Positions 20,008 through 29,874 of a stretch of 64,000 nt of DNA are shown piece by piece. A program made the translations under genes and the position numbers. Under the pieces are notes generated by a model that worked only from the letters and a program-made list of their open reading frames with translations, searched no databases and was not told the origin of the DNA. The stretch is from Mesosutterella porci (GTDB lineage: Bacteria; Pseudomonadota; Gammaproteobacteria; Burkholderiales; Burkholderiaceae_F), in contig NZ_JAKNCT010000001.1 in NCBI RefSeq assembly GCF_022134585.1, positions 186,001 to 250,000 of the forward strand, read 5' to 3'. The number at the start of each line of letters is the position of its first letter. Position 1 is the first letter of the stretch.

Positions 20008-20973
20008 CTACCGGATGAAGCTCACCGCCATCATGATGAGCGGCAGCGTGAAGACAAGCGCCGAGACCGAGGTGCCGACCGAGGCGGAGGCGAACTCCGC
20101 CGGGCCGTCGTGCAGCTTCGCGAGGACGCCTGTCATGGGGCTCACCGGCATGGTGGAGGCGATCACCATCATCTGGCGCGCGAGCGTGTCCATGTCGAAG
20201 GCCTGCGTGAGGAAAAACATGATGAGGGGCTTGATCACGTTGATCCCGAGCAGGATGAGCCAGACCTCGCGCGGCAGGTGCGCAAAGCGCTTGAAGCCGA
20301 TCTGGTAGATCGTGATGCCGATGAACACGAGGGCGAGCGGCGAGGATATCTGGCCGATCATCTTCGTGGCGACTGCGATCGGGCGCGGGACCGTGAGCCC
20401 GATCAGGACGACCGCGGCGCCCAGCAGGAAGCCGATGAGAGGCTTGGTGAAAATCATCTTCAGGCTTTTGACCGAGAAAAGCTTCGGACGCGCGCCGCCG
20501 CGCTTCGTGACACCGTCGAGCTGGATGCAGTAAAGGCCGATCGTCCAGATGAAGATCACGTTCGGGATGAAATAGACCAGGAGATAGGGGATGCCCTTCT
20601 CGCCGATCATCGCGAGGGTCACCGGAATGCCAACGAAAAGAAGCGACGCCCCCGAGAACTGCGCGATGAAGGTGCCCTGCCACTCCTTGCGCACGAGCCC
20701 CAGGCGGCAGATGAGGGCGGAGACCGCGATGTAGACGGCGAAGGCGAGGAACGGCACCCCGGTGATTCCCAGCAGATCGAGCAGCTCGCTGTGAGTAAAG
20801 CGCGAGGTGATGGTGGAAAAGAGGTAGAACGGGATGGTGAGGCCGACGATTTTGGAGACGAGCTTCTTGCCCGACTCGTCGTACCAGCCCTGGGAGGCCG
20901 AATAGTAGCCGATCCCCGCCACGCAGCCAAGAATGAAGACGGCCGTCACCGCCTGAAGAAACGCTTCCAGCAT
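20008..20973 (-). CDS. AEC (auxin efflux carrier) family transporter, 321 aa
   Basis: This membrane protein has about 10 spans and the AEC length. It has the typical two-fold arrangement: N-terminal FILGCVAGIGYY and C-terminal INVIKPLIMFFL, ASTMPVSPMTGVL and a final hydrophobic helix. Bacterial members, such as MdcF- and MleP-like proteins, move malate, malonate or other organic acids. That fits the neighbours: DcuC, a DASS fragment and the divergent fumC. The gene ends at a strong terminator. Substrate assignment is inference from context. Confidence 0.85.
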   Translation of the reverse strand: MLEAFLQAVTAVFILGCVAGIGYYSASQGWYDESGKKLVSKIVGLTIPFYLFSTITSRFTHSELLDLLGITGVPFLAFAVYIAVSALICRLGLVRKEWQGTFIAQFSGASLLFVGIPVTLAMIGEKGIPYLLVYFIPNVIFIWTIGLYCIQLDGVTKRGGARPKLFSVKSLKMIFTKPLIGFLLGAAVVLIGLTVPRPIAVATKMIGQISSPLALVFIGITIYQIGFKRFAHLPREVWLILLGINVIKPLIMFFLTQAFDMDTLARQMMVIASTMPVSPMTGVLAKLHDGPAEFASASVGTSVSALVFTLPLIMMAVSFIR

Positions 20974-21520
20974 AATTCCCTCTTATCGGCTTATCCCTTT
21001 CCCGCAAAACAGGGGGAAGGAGTCCGTTTTTATTTTCGAGCGCGGGCCGCCCCGCCTTCCGCCTTTCGGCTGATTCCGGGCGGCCCGCACCCCCTCCTTT
21101 GAGTTTAAAAATTATACTGTCTGGGCCCCGCCCTTCCTTTCGGCTCCCCCGTTCCCGGCCTTCTGCACCCTCTTGCGGATACCTCTTAAGAGACATAGAA
21201 CTTCTGCTCATGACCGGGGCCTCCGCCAGGCCTTCGGGAACCGTCTCAGGCCCCTCCGGACCCCGGCCCGCACCCGGCTCCGCAGGCCCCGCCACAGCCT
21301 CCCGGCGGAATGTCCGGCCGCCTTCCGGGCTCGGCCTTTACTTTATGATCTTAAGCAAGCCTCAGACAAAAAAATTTCATTTTTGTCTCAAATCGGCCAT
21401 AATACGCCGTATCCCAAATTGCTAGTCCGCTTCGGCATAAAGGATTAGATATCGCCGGGACTTTTCGTTTTTCTTGCGACTACCTCCTGATAGGTAAAGC
21501 TCTTTCAATAGGAGAAAGAC
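20974..21520. other. Intergenic region between the AEC gene and fumC
   Basis: This 547-base gap between divergent genes must hold both promoters. The left two thirds is G/C-rich without recognisable genes. Near fumC there is an A/T-rich patch with an inverted repeat, listed separately, and a possible -10 (CATAAT) around 21399-21404. No RNA gene was recognised. Confidence 0.5.
21365..21387. promoter_or_regulatory. Inverted repeat upstream of fumC
   Basis: GACAAAAA and TTTTTGTC are exact complements separated by seven bases, about 135 bases upstream of the fumC start and just before the possible -10. It is a candidate operator for fumC; a weak terminator is less likely because the stem is A/T-rich. 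Confidence 0.4.
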
Positions 21521-22936
21521 ATGGAATTTCGCATTGAGCATGACTCCCTGGGTGAAGTGAAGGTCGACAATTCGAAATACTGGGCCGCTCAGACCCAGCG
21601 TTCGTATGAGAACTTCAAGATCGGCACGGAAAAGATGCCGCCGGAAATCACCCGGGCGTTCATGTATCTCAAGCGCTCCTGCGCCATTGTGAACAATGAG
21701 CTTGGCAACCTCGACGAGCGCCGCAAGAATGCAATCGTCCAGGCCTGCGACGAAGTCCTCGCCGGCAAGCTCGCCGACAACTTCCCGCTCGCCATCTGGC
21801 AGACCGGCTCGGGCACGCAGTCCAACATGAACATGAACGAGGTGATCGCCAACCGCGCCACCGAGATCCTGGGCGGGAACTTCCGCAACAAGGCCGCCGA
21901 GAGCAAGGACAAGCTCGTGCACCCGAACGACCACGTGAACCGCGGCCAGTCCTCGAACGACACCTTCCCGACCGCCCTGCACATCATGGCCGTCTACGAA
22001 GTTGAGAAGCTGCTGGTGCCGGCGATCGACCGCCTGCGCGCCTCCCTGCAGTCCCGCGTCGAAGCCTTCAAGGACATCATCAAGTGCGGCCGCACCCACC
22101 TGCAGGACGCCACCCCGCTCACGCTGGGCCAGGAGTTCTCGGGCTATGTCTCCATGCTCGACCACAGCAAGGCCCAGATTCTGAAGGCCCTCGAGTCCTG
22201 CCGCGAGCTGCCGATCGGCGGCACCGCGGTCGGCACGGGCCTCAACGCCCCGGCGGGCTTTGACAAGCTCGTGGCCGCGGAAATCTCCAAGGCGACCGGC
22301 CTCAAGTTCGTCTCCAACCCGAACAAGTTCCACGGCCTCACCTCCCACGACGCGGTGGTCTTCCTCGAGGGCGCCCTCAAGGGCCTCGCCGCCGACCTGA
22401 TGAAGATCGCGAACGACATCCGCTGGCTCGCCTCCGGCCCGCGCTGCGGCCTGGGCGAACTTAACATTCCGGCCAACGAACCGGGCTCCTCCATCATGCC
22501 GGGCAAGGTGAACCCGACGCAGTGCGAGGCGGTCACGATGGTGGCCGTACAGGTGATGGGCAACGACGCCGCGATCGGATTCGCCGCGAGCCAGGGCAAC
22601 TTCGAGCTGAACGTCTTCAAGCCCGTGATCGCCTACAACCTGCTGCAGAGCATCCGTCTGCTCGCTGACGTCCAGGTCTCCTTCGCCACGCACTGCGTGG
22701 ACGGCATCACCGCCAACAAGGAGAAGATCGACTACTTCCTCAAGCGCTCCCTCATGCTGGTCACCGCTTTGTCGCCCGTGATCGGCTACGAGAACGCCGC
22801 GAAGGTCGCCCACTATGCCCACGTGCACAATCTGTCGCTACGCGAGGCGGCCCTCGAGCTCAAGGTCTGCACGCCTGAAGTATTCGACGCGACCGTGGTG
22901 CCGGCCAACATGACCCACCCGCTCGAGAAGAAGTAA
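21521..22936 (+). CDS. fumC: Fumarate hydratase class II, 471 aa
   Basis: FumC reversibly hydrates fumarate to L-malate as a homotetramer, without an iron-sulfur cluster. The start follows AGGAGAAAG. Diagnostic segments are [16 protein letters not shown] (residues about 103-118), the catalytic [10 protein letters not shown] (about 189-198) and the superfamily signature [16 protein letters not shown] (about 323-338). The length is normal. It is monocistronic, with a strong terminator behind it. Together with the class I hydratase at 10-11.5 kb and the dicarboxylate carriers, it supports a fumarate/malate-centred metabolism. Confidence 0.97.
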   Translation: MEFRIEHDSLGEVKVDNSKYWAAQTQRSYENFKIGTEKMPPEITRAFMYLKRSCAIVNNELGNLDERRKNAIVQACDEVLAGKLADNFPLAIWQTGSGTQSNMNMNEVIANRATEILGGNFRNKAAESKDKLVHPNDHVNRGQSSNDTFPTALHIMAVYEVEKLLVPAIDRLRASLQSRVEAFKDIIKCGRTHLQDATPLTLGQEFSGYVSMLDHSKAQILKALESCRELPIGGTAVGTGLNAPAGFDKLVAAEISKATGLKFVSNPNKFHGLTSHDAVVFLEGALKGLAADLMKIANDIRWLASGPRCGLGELNIPANEPGSSIMPGKVNPTQCEAVTMVAVQVMGNDAAIGFAASQGNFELNVFKPVIAYNLLQSIRLLADVQVSFATHCVDGITANKEKIDYFLKRSLMLVTALSPVIGYENAAKVAHYAHVHNLSLREAALELKVCTPEVFDATVVPANMTHPLEKK

Positions 22937-22962
22937 TCTCCTGCTGAAGCTGCGTCATTAAA

Positions 22963-23001
22963 GAGGCGCCGGAGCGGAAGCTCCGGCGCCTTTTCTTTTT
23001 T
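22963..23001 (+). terminator. Terminator of fumC
   Basis: GGCGCCGGAGC pairs perfectly with GCTCCGGCGCC around a GGAA loop and is followed by TTTTCTTTTTT. Confidence 0.95.
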
Positions 23002-23046
23002 GCCCATGCGCGGCGAAGCGGCCCCAGCCGGCCGCGCAATCTCTTT

Positions 23047-24150
23047 TCAGCGGGGCAGCCTCGGGAAGAGCACTGAAGGCGTCCGGCAGGAAGCCTCGAT
23101 CTCAGGCGTGAGGCGTGTCGCGATCTCGGAGCCGCGGTCCGAGCGGATCAGCTCGGCAAGCTCCGGGTTCAGCATCAAGGCGCGGGCCGTGGCCGTGAAA
23201 TCGACCCACCCGGTCGCAAGCGCCCGGGCAAAGTCCTCCGCGGTCATGAGGTTTCCCACTCCCATGAGCGCCGTGCGGCCGCGGATCACTCCCCGAATGA
23301 TCTCAAGCCTCGAGAGCGCCGGGTCCGCCCCACGCCTTGCCTTGCGGAAGAAGTCCTTCTGCGAGACGTGGATGTACTGCAGGGGGCGTGAGGCGAGCTG
23401 CTCGACCAGCGCCATCGTATCCTCCATGGTGAGGCCGTTCTCATCGGGCTCCTCGGGCGAGAGCCTGTAGCCCACGACAAAGTCGGGCCGCCCGGCCTCC
23501 TCGCGGACCTTGAGCACGGCGTCCGTCACGGCCAGCGGAAAGCGCATCCGCTTTTCGCGGCTTCCGCCCCACTCGTCCGTGCGGCGGTTGGTCTTTGCTG
23601 AGTAGAACTGCTGGATCAGGTACTGGTTCGCACCGTGGATCTCGACCCCGTCATAGCCCGCCTCAAGGCAGAGCCGGGCCGCCCTGGCAAAAGCCTCGAC
23701 AAGCTCTTCGACCTCTGAACCCGAAAGCGCCTCGGCGCCCTTTTCCTCATTGTCCGAGGGCCCCACGATGCGGTGCCCGGGCAGGAATTCGGCGCGCCCG
23801 AGGATCCCCGCGTGATGGATCTGCGCGATCGCAAGCGCCCCCTCCTTCTTCACGAGCTCGGCCCGCTCGCGAAGCGCCGGCAGGTCGGAGCGGCGGATGG
23901 CGCGGGGCTGGCCGGGAAAGCCCTGGCCGTTGTCCGCAACCAGGGTGGCCCCGAGCACGTAGATCCCGAACCCCTTCGCGCGGCCCCTGAGAAACTGCCG
24001 CTCGGCCTCGCTCACCGACCCGTCTGGATTCTGACAGTAAAGCGTGATCGGCGCGACGGCGAGCCGCCCCGGGGCCGTCACCCCGTTGTTGAGCTGAAAG
24101 GGCTCAAAAAGCGCAGAAGTCTTCTCTGGCATTTTCGCTTGCTCCTCCAA
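23047..24150 (-). CDS. NADH:flavin oxidoreductase, Old Yellow Enzyme family, 367 aa
   Basis: It is a single-domain FMN barrel. Visible motifs are AVAPITLYCQNPDGSVS at the N-terminus, QIHHAGILGR (residues about 108-117), the substrate-binding EIHGANQYL (about 170-178, with the conserved His and Asn) and FYSAKTNRRTDEWGGS, followed by the phosphate-binding ATARALMLNPEL end. It lacks the extra FAD/NADH and iron-sulfur domains of dienoyl-CoA reductase types. Such enzymes reduce activated C=C bonds with NAD(P)H. The start could also be the Met at residue 7. It stands alone, convergent with fumC. Confidence 0.9.
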   Translation of the reverse strand: MEEQAKMPEKTSALFEPFQLNNGVTAPGRLAVAPITLYCQNPDGSVSEAERQFLRGRAKGFGIYVLGATLVADNGQGFPGQPRAIRRSDLPALRERAELVKKEGALAIAQIHHAGILGRAEFLPGHRIVGPSDNEEKGAEALSGSEVEELVEAFARAARLCLEAGYDGVEIHGANQYLIQQFYSAKTNRRTDEWGGSREKRMRFPLAVTDAVLKVREEAGRPDFVVGYRLSPEEPDENGLTMEDTMALVEQLASRPLQYIHVSQKDFFRKARRGADPALSRLEIIRGVIRGRTALMGVGNLMTAEDFARALATGWVDFTATARALMLNPELAELIRSDRGSEIATRLTPEIEASCRTPSVLFPRLPR

Positions 24151-24316
24151 AATGATGACTGTGACTCACGCCATCATAGGCTCGAAGACCGCACAGGAGT
24201 AGGGTCCGGGTGTCCCGGGGCGTTTCGCAATAAAATCCAGCCTTGAAAGCCCGCCGCCCTCATTTTTCCCCGCGGGGGCCTGAGAATGCCCTTCTCCCCT
24301 CCTCCCGCTGCGAGCG

Positions 24317-25738
24317 ATGACTGAAAACATCACCCAAAAACTGGTCTCAAGGATCCGCACGGGCGGCTCCTTCACCCGATCCGAAGAGCTCGCGCTCGTC
24401 GTGCGGCTCAGCCTCCCGGCGATCGTCGCCCAGATCGCGGCGGTCATGATGCAGTACATCGACGCCGCTATGGTGGGCAACCTCGGAGCCGTGGAGGCGG
24501 CCGCCGTGGGGCTTGTCGCCTCGACCACGTGGCTGTTCTGGGGCCTGGGCAGCGCCGGGCTCACGGGCTACACGGTGCTCGCAAGCCACAGGATCGGGGC
24601 CCGGGGCTACCGGGCGGCCCGCTCGCTGCTGCGTCAGGGCTTCGTCGTGGCGCTCGCGACCGGGCTCATCCTGGGCGGCGCGGGGCTTGCGATCTCGCCG
24701 TTCCTGCCGGAGTTCCTCGGCGCCTCGTCCGAGGTCGCCCCGGAAGCGCGCGTTTACTTCGCGCTCTACACGGCTGCCTTCCCGATCTTCTTCTTAAGCG
24801 CCTTCGCGGGCGGAATGCTGCGCGCGAGCGGCAACATCCGGGTGCCCTCGCTGCTGAGCGTGCTCATGTGCCTTGAGGACGTCGTCTTCAACTTCCTTCT
24901 CATCTTCCCCACGCGCGAGGTGCAGTTCGCGGGGCTCTCCTTCATGGCCCCGGGCGCGGGGCTCGGGGTTGCGGGAGCGGCAATCGGCACCGTGCTCGCC
25001 GAATTCCTCACGGCGCTTCCCATGCTCTGGTTCGTCTGCACGAGGTCGCCGGAACTGCGGATCCGCGGCGAGCGGGGGCGCTTCAGGCCCGAGGCGGCGC
25101 GGCTCAAGCAGGCCTTCCGGATCGGCATTCCGATCGGCTGCCAGCACACCGTCATGTGCTGCGCGCAGGTCGCCTCGACCATGATCGTGGCCCCGCTTGG
25201 CACCGTCGCCCTCGCGGCGAACTCGCTCGCGATCACCGCCGAGGGCCTGTGCTACATGCCCGGCTACGGCATCGCTGACGCCGCCTCGTCGCTCACCGGC
25301 CAGTGCATCGGAGCGAGGCGGCCCGCCCTGGCGAGGCGCTTCGCTTACCTCACGGTGGGCTCGGGGATTGCCGTGATGACCCTCATGGGCGCCTTCATGT
25401 ACGCCGCGGCGCCCTTCATGATGGGGCTCATGTCGAACGTGGACGCGATCATTGATCTCGGCAGCTCCGTGCTTCGGATCGAGGCGTTCGCCGAGCCGAT
25501 GTTCGCCGCCTCGATCGTCGCCTACGGCGTCTTCATGGGCGCGGGCGATACGCTCGCGCCCTGCCTCATGAACCTGGGAAGCATGTGGCTCGTGAGGATC
25601 CCAGCTGCGTGGCTGCTCTCCCAGTCAATGGGGCTTCGGGGCGTGTGGATCGCGATGTGCGGGGAGCTCATCCTGCGCGGCCTCATCTTCCTCGCGAGGC
25701 TGCGCTTCGGGAACTGGCAGAAGGAGCCCCGGAGCTGA
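24317..25738 (+). CDS. MATE-family efflux transporter, 473 aa
   Basis: The protein has the 12 spans and length of the MATE family, in two six-helix halves. The first half holds SLPAIVAQIAAVMMQYIDAAMVGNLG (residues about 34-59), the family's conserved helix 1 region, and the second half starts at RIGIPIGCQHTVMC. Family members export cationic drugs, dyes or metabolites using Na+ or H+. The start at 24317 lacks a strong ribosome site but begins exactly where family similarity should. There is no operon partner; the Sel1 gene on the other strand converges with it. Confidence 0.92.
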   Translation: MTENITQKLVSRIRTGGSFTRSEELALVVRLSLPAIVAQIAAVMMQYIDAAMVGNLGAVEAAAVGLVASTTWLFWGLGSAGLTGYTVLASHRIGARGYRAARSLLRQGFVVALATGLILGGAGLAISPFLPEFLGASSEVAPEARVYFALYTAAFPIFFLSAFAGGMLRASGNIRVPSLLSVLMCLEDVVFNFLLIFPTREVQFAGLSFMAPGAGLGVAGAAIGTVLAEFLTALPMLWFVCTRSPELRIRGERGRFRPEAARLKQAFRIGIPIGCQHTVMCCAQVASTMIVAPLGTVALAANSLAITAEGLCYMPGYGIADAASSLTGQCIGARRPALARRFAYLTVGSGIAVMTLMGAFMYAAAPFMMGLMSNVDAIIDLGSSVLRIEAFAEPMFAASIVAYGVFMGAGDTLAPCLMNLGSMWLVRIPAAWLLSQSMGLRGVWIAMCGELILRGLIFLARLRFGNWQKEPRS

Positions 25739-25769
25739 CAAGGCCCGCCACAGCCTGCCGCCAGGCCCC

Positions 25770-26654
25770 TCAGGCTTTCTCGTTCACGGCCCGGTCCGAG
25801 GCTTCCGGCCCGCGCCCGCATCTCCCGGCCTTCAGGAGCGGGTCCCCGAGGAGCTCCGAGGCCTCGGCCAGCCCCCGCTCAGAGGCGGCCCTGAGGCAGG
25901 CGAGGCCCCGCCTGGGACTTGACGCGCCGCCCCGGCCGGAAAGCAGAAGCCGCCCCTGCTCGAGCAGCGCCTCCGCGCTTCCCTCCCGGGCCGCCAGCAC
26001 AAACCAGCGCAAGGCCTCGCGTCCGCTTTTCCGAACTAGCCGCCCCTCAAGCCTCATCCGCCCGAGTTCGAGCGCGGCCTGGGAGAACCCGTGCCGCGCT
26101 GCGCTCGTGAGCCACGCCATCCCTTTTTTCAGGTCGAGCGCGTAGCCTTCATCGCCTTCAAGGCAGCGAAGCCCCGCCCGGTACTGAACCGAAGGCAGGC
26201 CGCTTGCGGCCGCGAGCTCAAAGCAGCGAAGCGCTTCGGAGCGGGAGACCTTGCGGCCGACGCCTTTCATGCAGCACTCGCCCTTGAGCAGGAGGCAGAC
26301 CGCATCGCCTGATCCCGCGCCCCGCTCGAGGAAGGCGATTCCCCGCGCCACGTCCCGCCGCCCCGCGAGCCCCTCGAGACAGTAAAGCGCCGCCTTCGAG
26401 CAGGCCGGCCCGTAGCCGGCCTGCGCCGAGCGGCAGTACCACTCGAAGGCCTTCTCGCAGTCGGGCTCCACCCCGTCGCCGCGCTCAAGCCGAGAGCCCG
26501 CCTCGTACTGCGCCCTGCGGTCTCCCAGCGCGGCGCGCCCGAGGCACTCGCGCGCCGCCTCCCTGCGGGTCCTGGGATAAACGAATTCGAGCTTCTCCCC
26601 CGCCCGCCGCGCGCCCTGCGCGCGCCATTCTCCCTTTTCTGTTTTTTGAGTCAT
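25770..26654 (-). CDS. Sel1-like repeat protein, 294 aa
   Basis: Most of the protein consists of tandem 36-residue Sel1-like helical repeats, for example AQYEAGSRLERGDGVEPDCE and WYCRSAQAGYGPACSKAALY. About six repeats run from residue 40 to near the C-terminus, some degenerate. Such repeats form protein-binding solenoids. No signal peptide is present, so it is probably cytoplasmic. The start at 26654 follows GAGAAGAAACG; an earlier in-frame ATG at 26684 has no ribosome site. The partner and role are unknown. Confidence 0.85.
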   Translation of the reverse strand: MTQKTEKGEWRAQGARRAGEKLEFVYPRTRREAARECLGRAALGDRRAQYEAGSRLERGDGVEPDCEKAFEWYCRSAQAGYGPACSKAALYCLEGLAGRRDVARGIAFLERGAGSGDAVCLLLKGECCMKGVGRKVSRSEALRCFELAAASGLPSVQYRAGLRCLEGDEGYALDLKKGMAWLTSAARHGFSQAALELGRMRLEGRLVRKSGREALRWFVLAAREGSAEALLEQGRLLLSGRGGASSPRRGLACLRAASERGLAEASELLGDPLLKAGRCGRGPEASDRAVNEKA

Positions 26655-27091
26655 TTTCGTTTCTTCTCTGCGTCTTGCTTCCATGATTTAATGATGCACC
26701 CGTTTCGCCCCTGCCGGATCAAAATAAAAAACTTAAAAAAATACCCATCTGGTGATAAAGAGCAGAAAAAATCCACGATCTGCAGGGATCTCGGCAAGAC
26801 TGGGACGGGGGAAAAAGGAAAAGGAAGCGCTGCTGCAGTCGCGGCTGACGGACCCGGAGCGTCACTGAGGGGCGCGTATTGAAAAGGCTTTCCCTCTTAG
26901 GGGGGACGAAAGCGCTTTTTTAGCCAACCGGGAAAAGACGGGGATTGAAGGACACAGAGAGCCGGTAGAACAGGCAAAGGACCGGGAAGAGCCAGTCCGA
27001 AGCCCCTGCCGGGGGAGGGCCCGCCGCGAAAAGGCCTCCGGCGGACCCAAAGCAGGCGGCCGCCCCCGCATTCGAGGCGGCTTCGCTCCTT
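26655..27091. other. Intergenic region, nothing recognised
   Basis: This 437-base stretch lies between the Sel1 gene start and the stop of the flavoprotein gene. The part next to the Sel1 gene is A/T-rich (about 26715-26775) and probably carries its promoter. I see no convincing gene, repeat or RNA. Confidence 0.5.
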
Positions 27092-28621
27092 TTACATCCA
27101 GGGCTTCTGCGCCGCGGCCTGCTGGCCCGCGATGCGGCCGTAGATCAGGGCGTCTGCCGTGCCGCAAGAGCCCAGGCGCACCGCGCCGTGGACGCCGCCC
27201 GTCGCCTCGCCCGCCGCGTAAAGACCCGGAATGAGCCGCCCCATGACGTGGTAGACCTGAGCCTTGTTGTTCGTGTAGAGCCCGCCCATGCAGTGGTGGA
27301 CCTTGGGCGACATCCGGGCCACGTACCAGGGCCCCTGGCCCAGGGGCTTCGCCTTCGCGTTGACAGGCCGCCCCATGGGATCGCGCCGGGTCTTCACCGT
27401 CTCGTTCATCTCATCAACCGTCTTCTTCAGAGCATCGAGCGGCACCTTCCGGGCCCGCGCGAGGTCCTCGAGCGTGTCGTACTTGAAGACGCAGCCGCGC
27501 TGCAGCTCCTTCTGAAGCATGCCGGGGCGGATTTCGGCAAAGCTCGCCGCAGTTCCCGCGTCCCCGATCGCGAGGCAGTCGTGCCCCTGGGAGAGGCGCT
27601 CGAGGATGGCCAGCGACCTCACCTTGCGGTTAGCCAGCTCGTTCACGAACCGCCGCCCCGTGACGGCGTCGATCCAGACGCCGAACATCGACACGTGCCC
27701 CGACCAGGCGAATCCGATGCCGAAGCCCTTCTCGTCCGGAGAGGTCTGGGGCAGGATCTGGATCTGGTCGTTCTGGATCATCTGAGCGCCGATGTCCATC
27801 GCAGCGCGCCACGAATCCCCCGTGGCCCCGGGCTGGTTGGTGCTCTGGAACTTTTCCGTGAGCTTCGGGTCGTACATCTGGCGGAAAGCCGGGTCGGCGG
27901 CGAAACCTCCGTAGGCGAGCACGACGGCCCGCCGGGCGGCGATGCAGCGCACCCGCCCGGAATTCCGGTCGGGGAAGCGGTAGCCCTCGCGGACCCGCAG
28001 CCCCACGACGCGCCCCGAGGGGTCGACGATGATCGACTCCATCATCGCGCGCAGCCGCGGCTTCACGCCAAGCTTCTCGAGCGCCGCCAGCTCCTTCGTG
28101 ACGATCTCGGAGCCCGAGCCGTTCGCGGTGAAGAGGCTTCTCGGGACGCTGTGCCCGCCTTCCTGCTTGATGTTCTTGCTCTGGAACTTCACGCCGATCT
28201 CGTCCACAGCCCAGTGGTAGGTCGGAAGGGCCTGCTCGCAGAGCGTGCGGACCTTCTCGACGTGGTTGAGGCCGTTGCCCGCCCGCATCATGTCCTTTTC
28301 CATGAGCTCGGGCGAGTCCTTGATGCCGAGCTTCTTCTGCTCGGGAGAGCCGGGAACCGCGAAAATGCCGCCGTTGATGATGGAGTTGCCCCCGGGCGTT
28401 CTCATTTTCTCGAGGATGAGCACGTCGCTGCCCGCCTTCTTCGCCTCATAGGCCGCCGCAAGACCCGCGAACCCCGAGCCCACGACGATCACGTCACGGA
28501 CCTCGTCCCATTTTTCAGGCACCGCCGTGACGGCCGCAGCCCCGAGCGGGAAGGTTCCGGCCGCAGCCGCAAGAGCGCTCCAGGCGAGCAGCCGCCGCCT
28601 GGACAATCTGAGTTCCGACAT
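27092..28621 (-). CDS. Tat-exported flavoprotein reductase, fumarate-reductase type, 509 aa
   Basis: A twin-arginine signal (LSRRRLLAWSALAAAAG) precedes an FAD Rossmann motif VIVVGSGFAGLAAAYEAKKAG (residues about 44-64) and the capping domain. Residues equivalent to the fumarate-reductase catalytic set are present: FVNELANR (proton-donor Arg), KVHHCMGGL (substrate His) and GGVHGAVRLG (substrate Arg). It lacks a haem domain, so electrons must come from a separate cytochrome or quinol oxidase. It probably reduces an alpha,beta-unsaturated carboxylate in the periplasm as a respiratory acceptor. A LysR gene lies 142 bases upstream on the same strand. The start at 28621 follows AAAGGAGAG. Confidence 0.88.
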   Translation of the reverse strand: MSELRLSRRRLLAWSALAAAAGTFPLGAAAVTAVPEKWDEVRDVIVVGSGFAGLAAAYEAKKAGSDVLILEKMRTPGGNSIINGGIFAVPGSPEQKKLGIKDSPELMEKDMMRAGNGLNHVEKVRTLCEQALPTYHWAVDEIGVKFQSKNIKQEGGHSVPRSLFTANGSGSEIVTKELAALEKLGVKPRLRAMMESIIVDPSGRVVGLRVREGYRFPDRNSGRVRCIAARRAVVLAYGGFAADPAFRQMYDPKLTEKFQSTNQPGATGDSWRAAMDIGAQMIQNDQIQILPQTSPDEKGFGIGFAWSGHVSMFGVWIDAVTGRRFVNELANRKVRSLAILERLSQGHDCLAIGDAGTAASFAEIRPGMLQKELQRGCVFKYDTLEDLARARKVPLDALKKTVDEMNETVKTRRDPMGRPVNAKAKPLGQGPWYVARMSPKVHHCMGGLYTNNKAQVYHVMGRLIPGLYAAGEATGGVHGAVRLGSCGTADALIYGRIAGQQAAAQKPWM

Positions 28622-28762
28622 GTCTTTCTCTCCTTTTTTGTGCAAAAAGCTTTTTATCCCCCGGGAAGCGCGGCCCGGGGGGCTCACCGGCCACTTTAAG
28701 CGCTGCGGGGCCCGGAGGGCCTGCCGCGGAGGTCAAACTTCTTTGACCGGATGGTCAACACG

Positions 28763-29719
28763 TCAGAGCTTCGACTCGTCAAGGCCCAGGAGCTCGAAGC
28801 CCCTCCGGCGGCGCTCCTCGATCTCACGGGTGGCGCGCCTCGCGTACCAGGCGGCGAAGCGCCCGACGGGCGAGTCCGCGTCGTCCGCCTCGCGGGTGAC
28901 GACGCTGTAGTACCAGAAGTCCCGGTGCCAGCCGCTCAGCACCTGCACGAGCCCGCCTGAGCGGATTTCCTCCAGCGCCATCCCGAGCGGCAGGTCGAGC
29001 GTGATCCCGTAGCCCTTCACGACCGCGTCCTTGATGTTGAGCATGTCGGTGTGGCGCACCATGTGCTTCCAGAAGACGAGCCGCCGCTTGGTGCCGCGCA
29101 CCAGGTGGTCGGAGGCGGGGAAGCCCTCGCCGCACTTCACGATCCCGGTGTGGGAGACGAGCTCCTCGGGACTGCGGGGCAGGCCCTGCCGGGCGATGTA
29201 GCGCGGAGCGGCCAGCGGCATCGTGAACCCCGTCATCGCCGGGTAGACGGCAAGGCCGGGCTCGCGCGGGATGCAGGGCAGGAAGGCGACGTCCACCCTC
29301 CCCGCGAGCACGTCGCCCGCCCCCGCGTTCACCGAAGCCTCGATCGTCACATCCGGGGCCACCTCGGCGTACTCCGCGATCTGGCGGTTGAGATAGAAGC
29401 GCCCGATCCCCACGGGCGTGGAGAGCCGGATCACCCGCCGCCCGCCTTCAGGGCTGAGGGCAAACCGCTCAAAGCCGTCCCACTGGGCGAGCAGCGGCCG
29501 CAGCCTTGAGATCACGGCCCGGCCTTCCGGGGTGGGGACGATGGGCCGGACCGTGCGGTCAAGAAGCCTCACGCCCAGGTCGCGCTCGAGCGCGGCGACC
29601 GTGCGGCTCACGTAGGCCGCGTCCGCATCGAGCTCGAGCGAGGCCCGGCTCACGCTGCCGCAGTCTGCGACGCGAAGGAAAATCCGCCAGGGGCGAAGGG
29701 AGCTGAAGGGGTCTGTCAT
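28763..29719 (-). CDS. LysR-family transcriptional regulator, 318 aa
   Basis: It has an N-terminal winged helix-turn-helix (residues about 5-65, with CGSVSRASLELDADAAYVSR and a DRTVRPIVPTPEG wing) and a C-terminal two-lobe effector domain of normal length. The recognition region carries extra acidic residues (LDADAA) where most members have more neutral text. It is upstream of the Tat flavoprotein gene on the same strand and probably controls it; the ligand may be the reductase substrate (inference). The C-terminal tail after residue 295 is Arg/Glu-rich and longer than usual. Confidence 0.88.
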   Translation of the reverse strand: MTDPFSSLRPWRIFLRVADCGSVSRASLELDADAAYVSRTVAALERDLGVRLLDRTVRPIVPTPEGRAVISRLRPLLAQWDGFERFALSPEGGRRVIRLSTPVGIGRFYLNRQIAEYAEVAPDVTIEASVNAGAGDVLAGRVDVAFLPCIPREPGLAVYPAMTGFTMPLAAPRYIARQGLPRSPEELVSHTGIVKCGEGFPASDHLVRGTKRRLVFWKHMVRHTDMLNIKDAVVKGYGITLDLPLGMALEEIRSGGLVQVLSGWHRDFWYYSVVTREADDADSPVGRFAAWYARRATREIEERRRRGFELLGLDESKL

Positions 29720-29874
29720 GGTGGATGGGATGCGCCTGAAGGCCTTCCCGCAAAAAAGGGGAAGGAAGAGAAGTCCGTTCCGGCGATCTTAACGCGGGGG
29801 ACGGGGCCGAAGCGTCCTTTTTTCCTTTACGCCGCCCCTGATGCGGCCCCGCCCCTTTTTCGGCTCCCCGGCGC

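Noticed and set aside
19396-21102. A 568-residue plus-strand frame across the intron remnant and AEC gene
   Set aside because: It crosses the group II intron 5' region, a terminator and an antisense transporter; it has no protein-like features.
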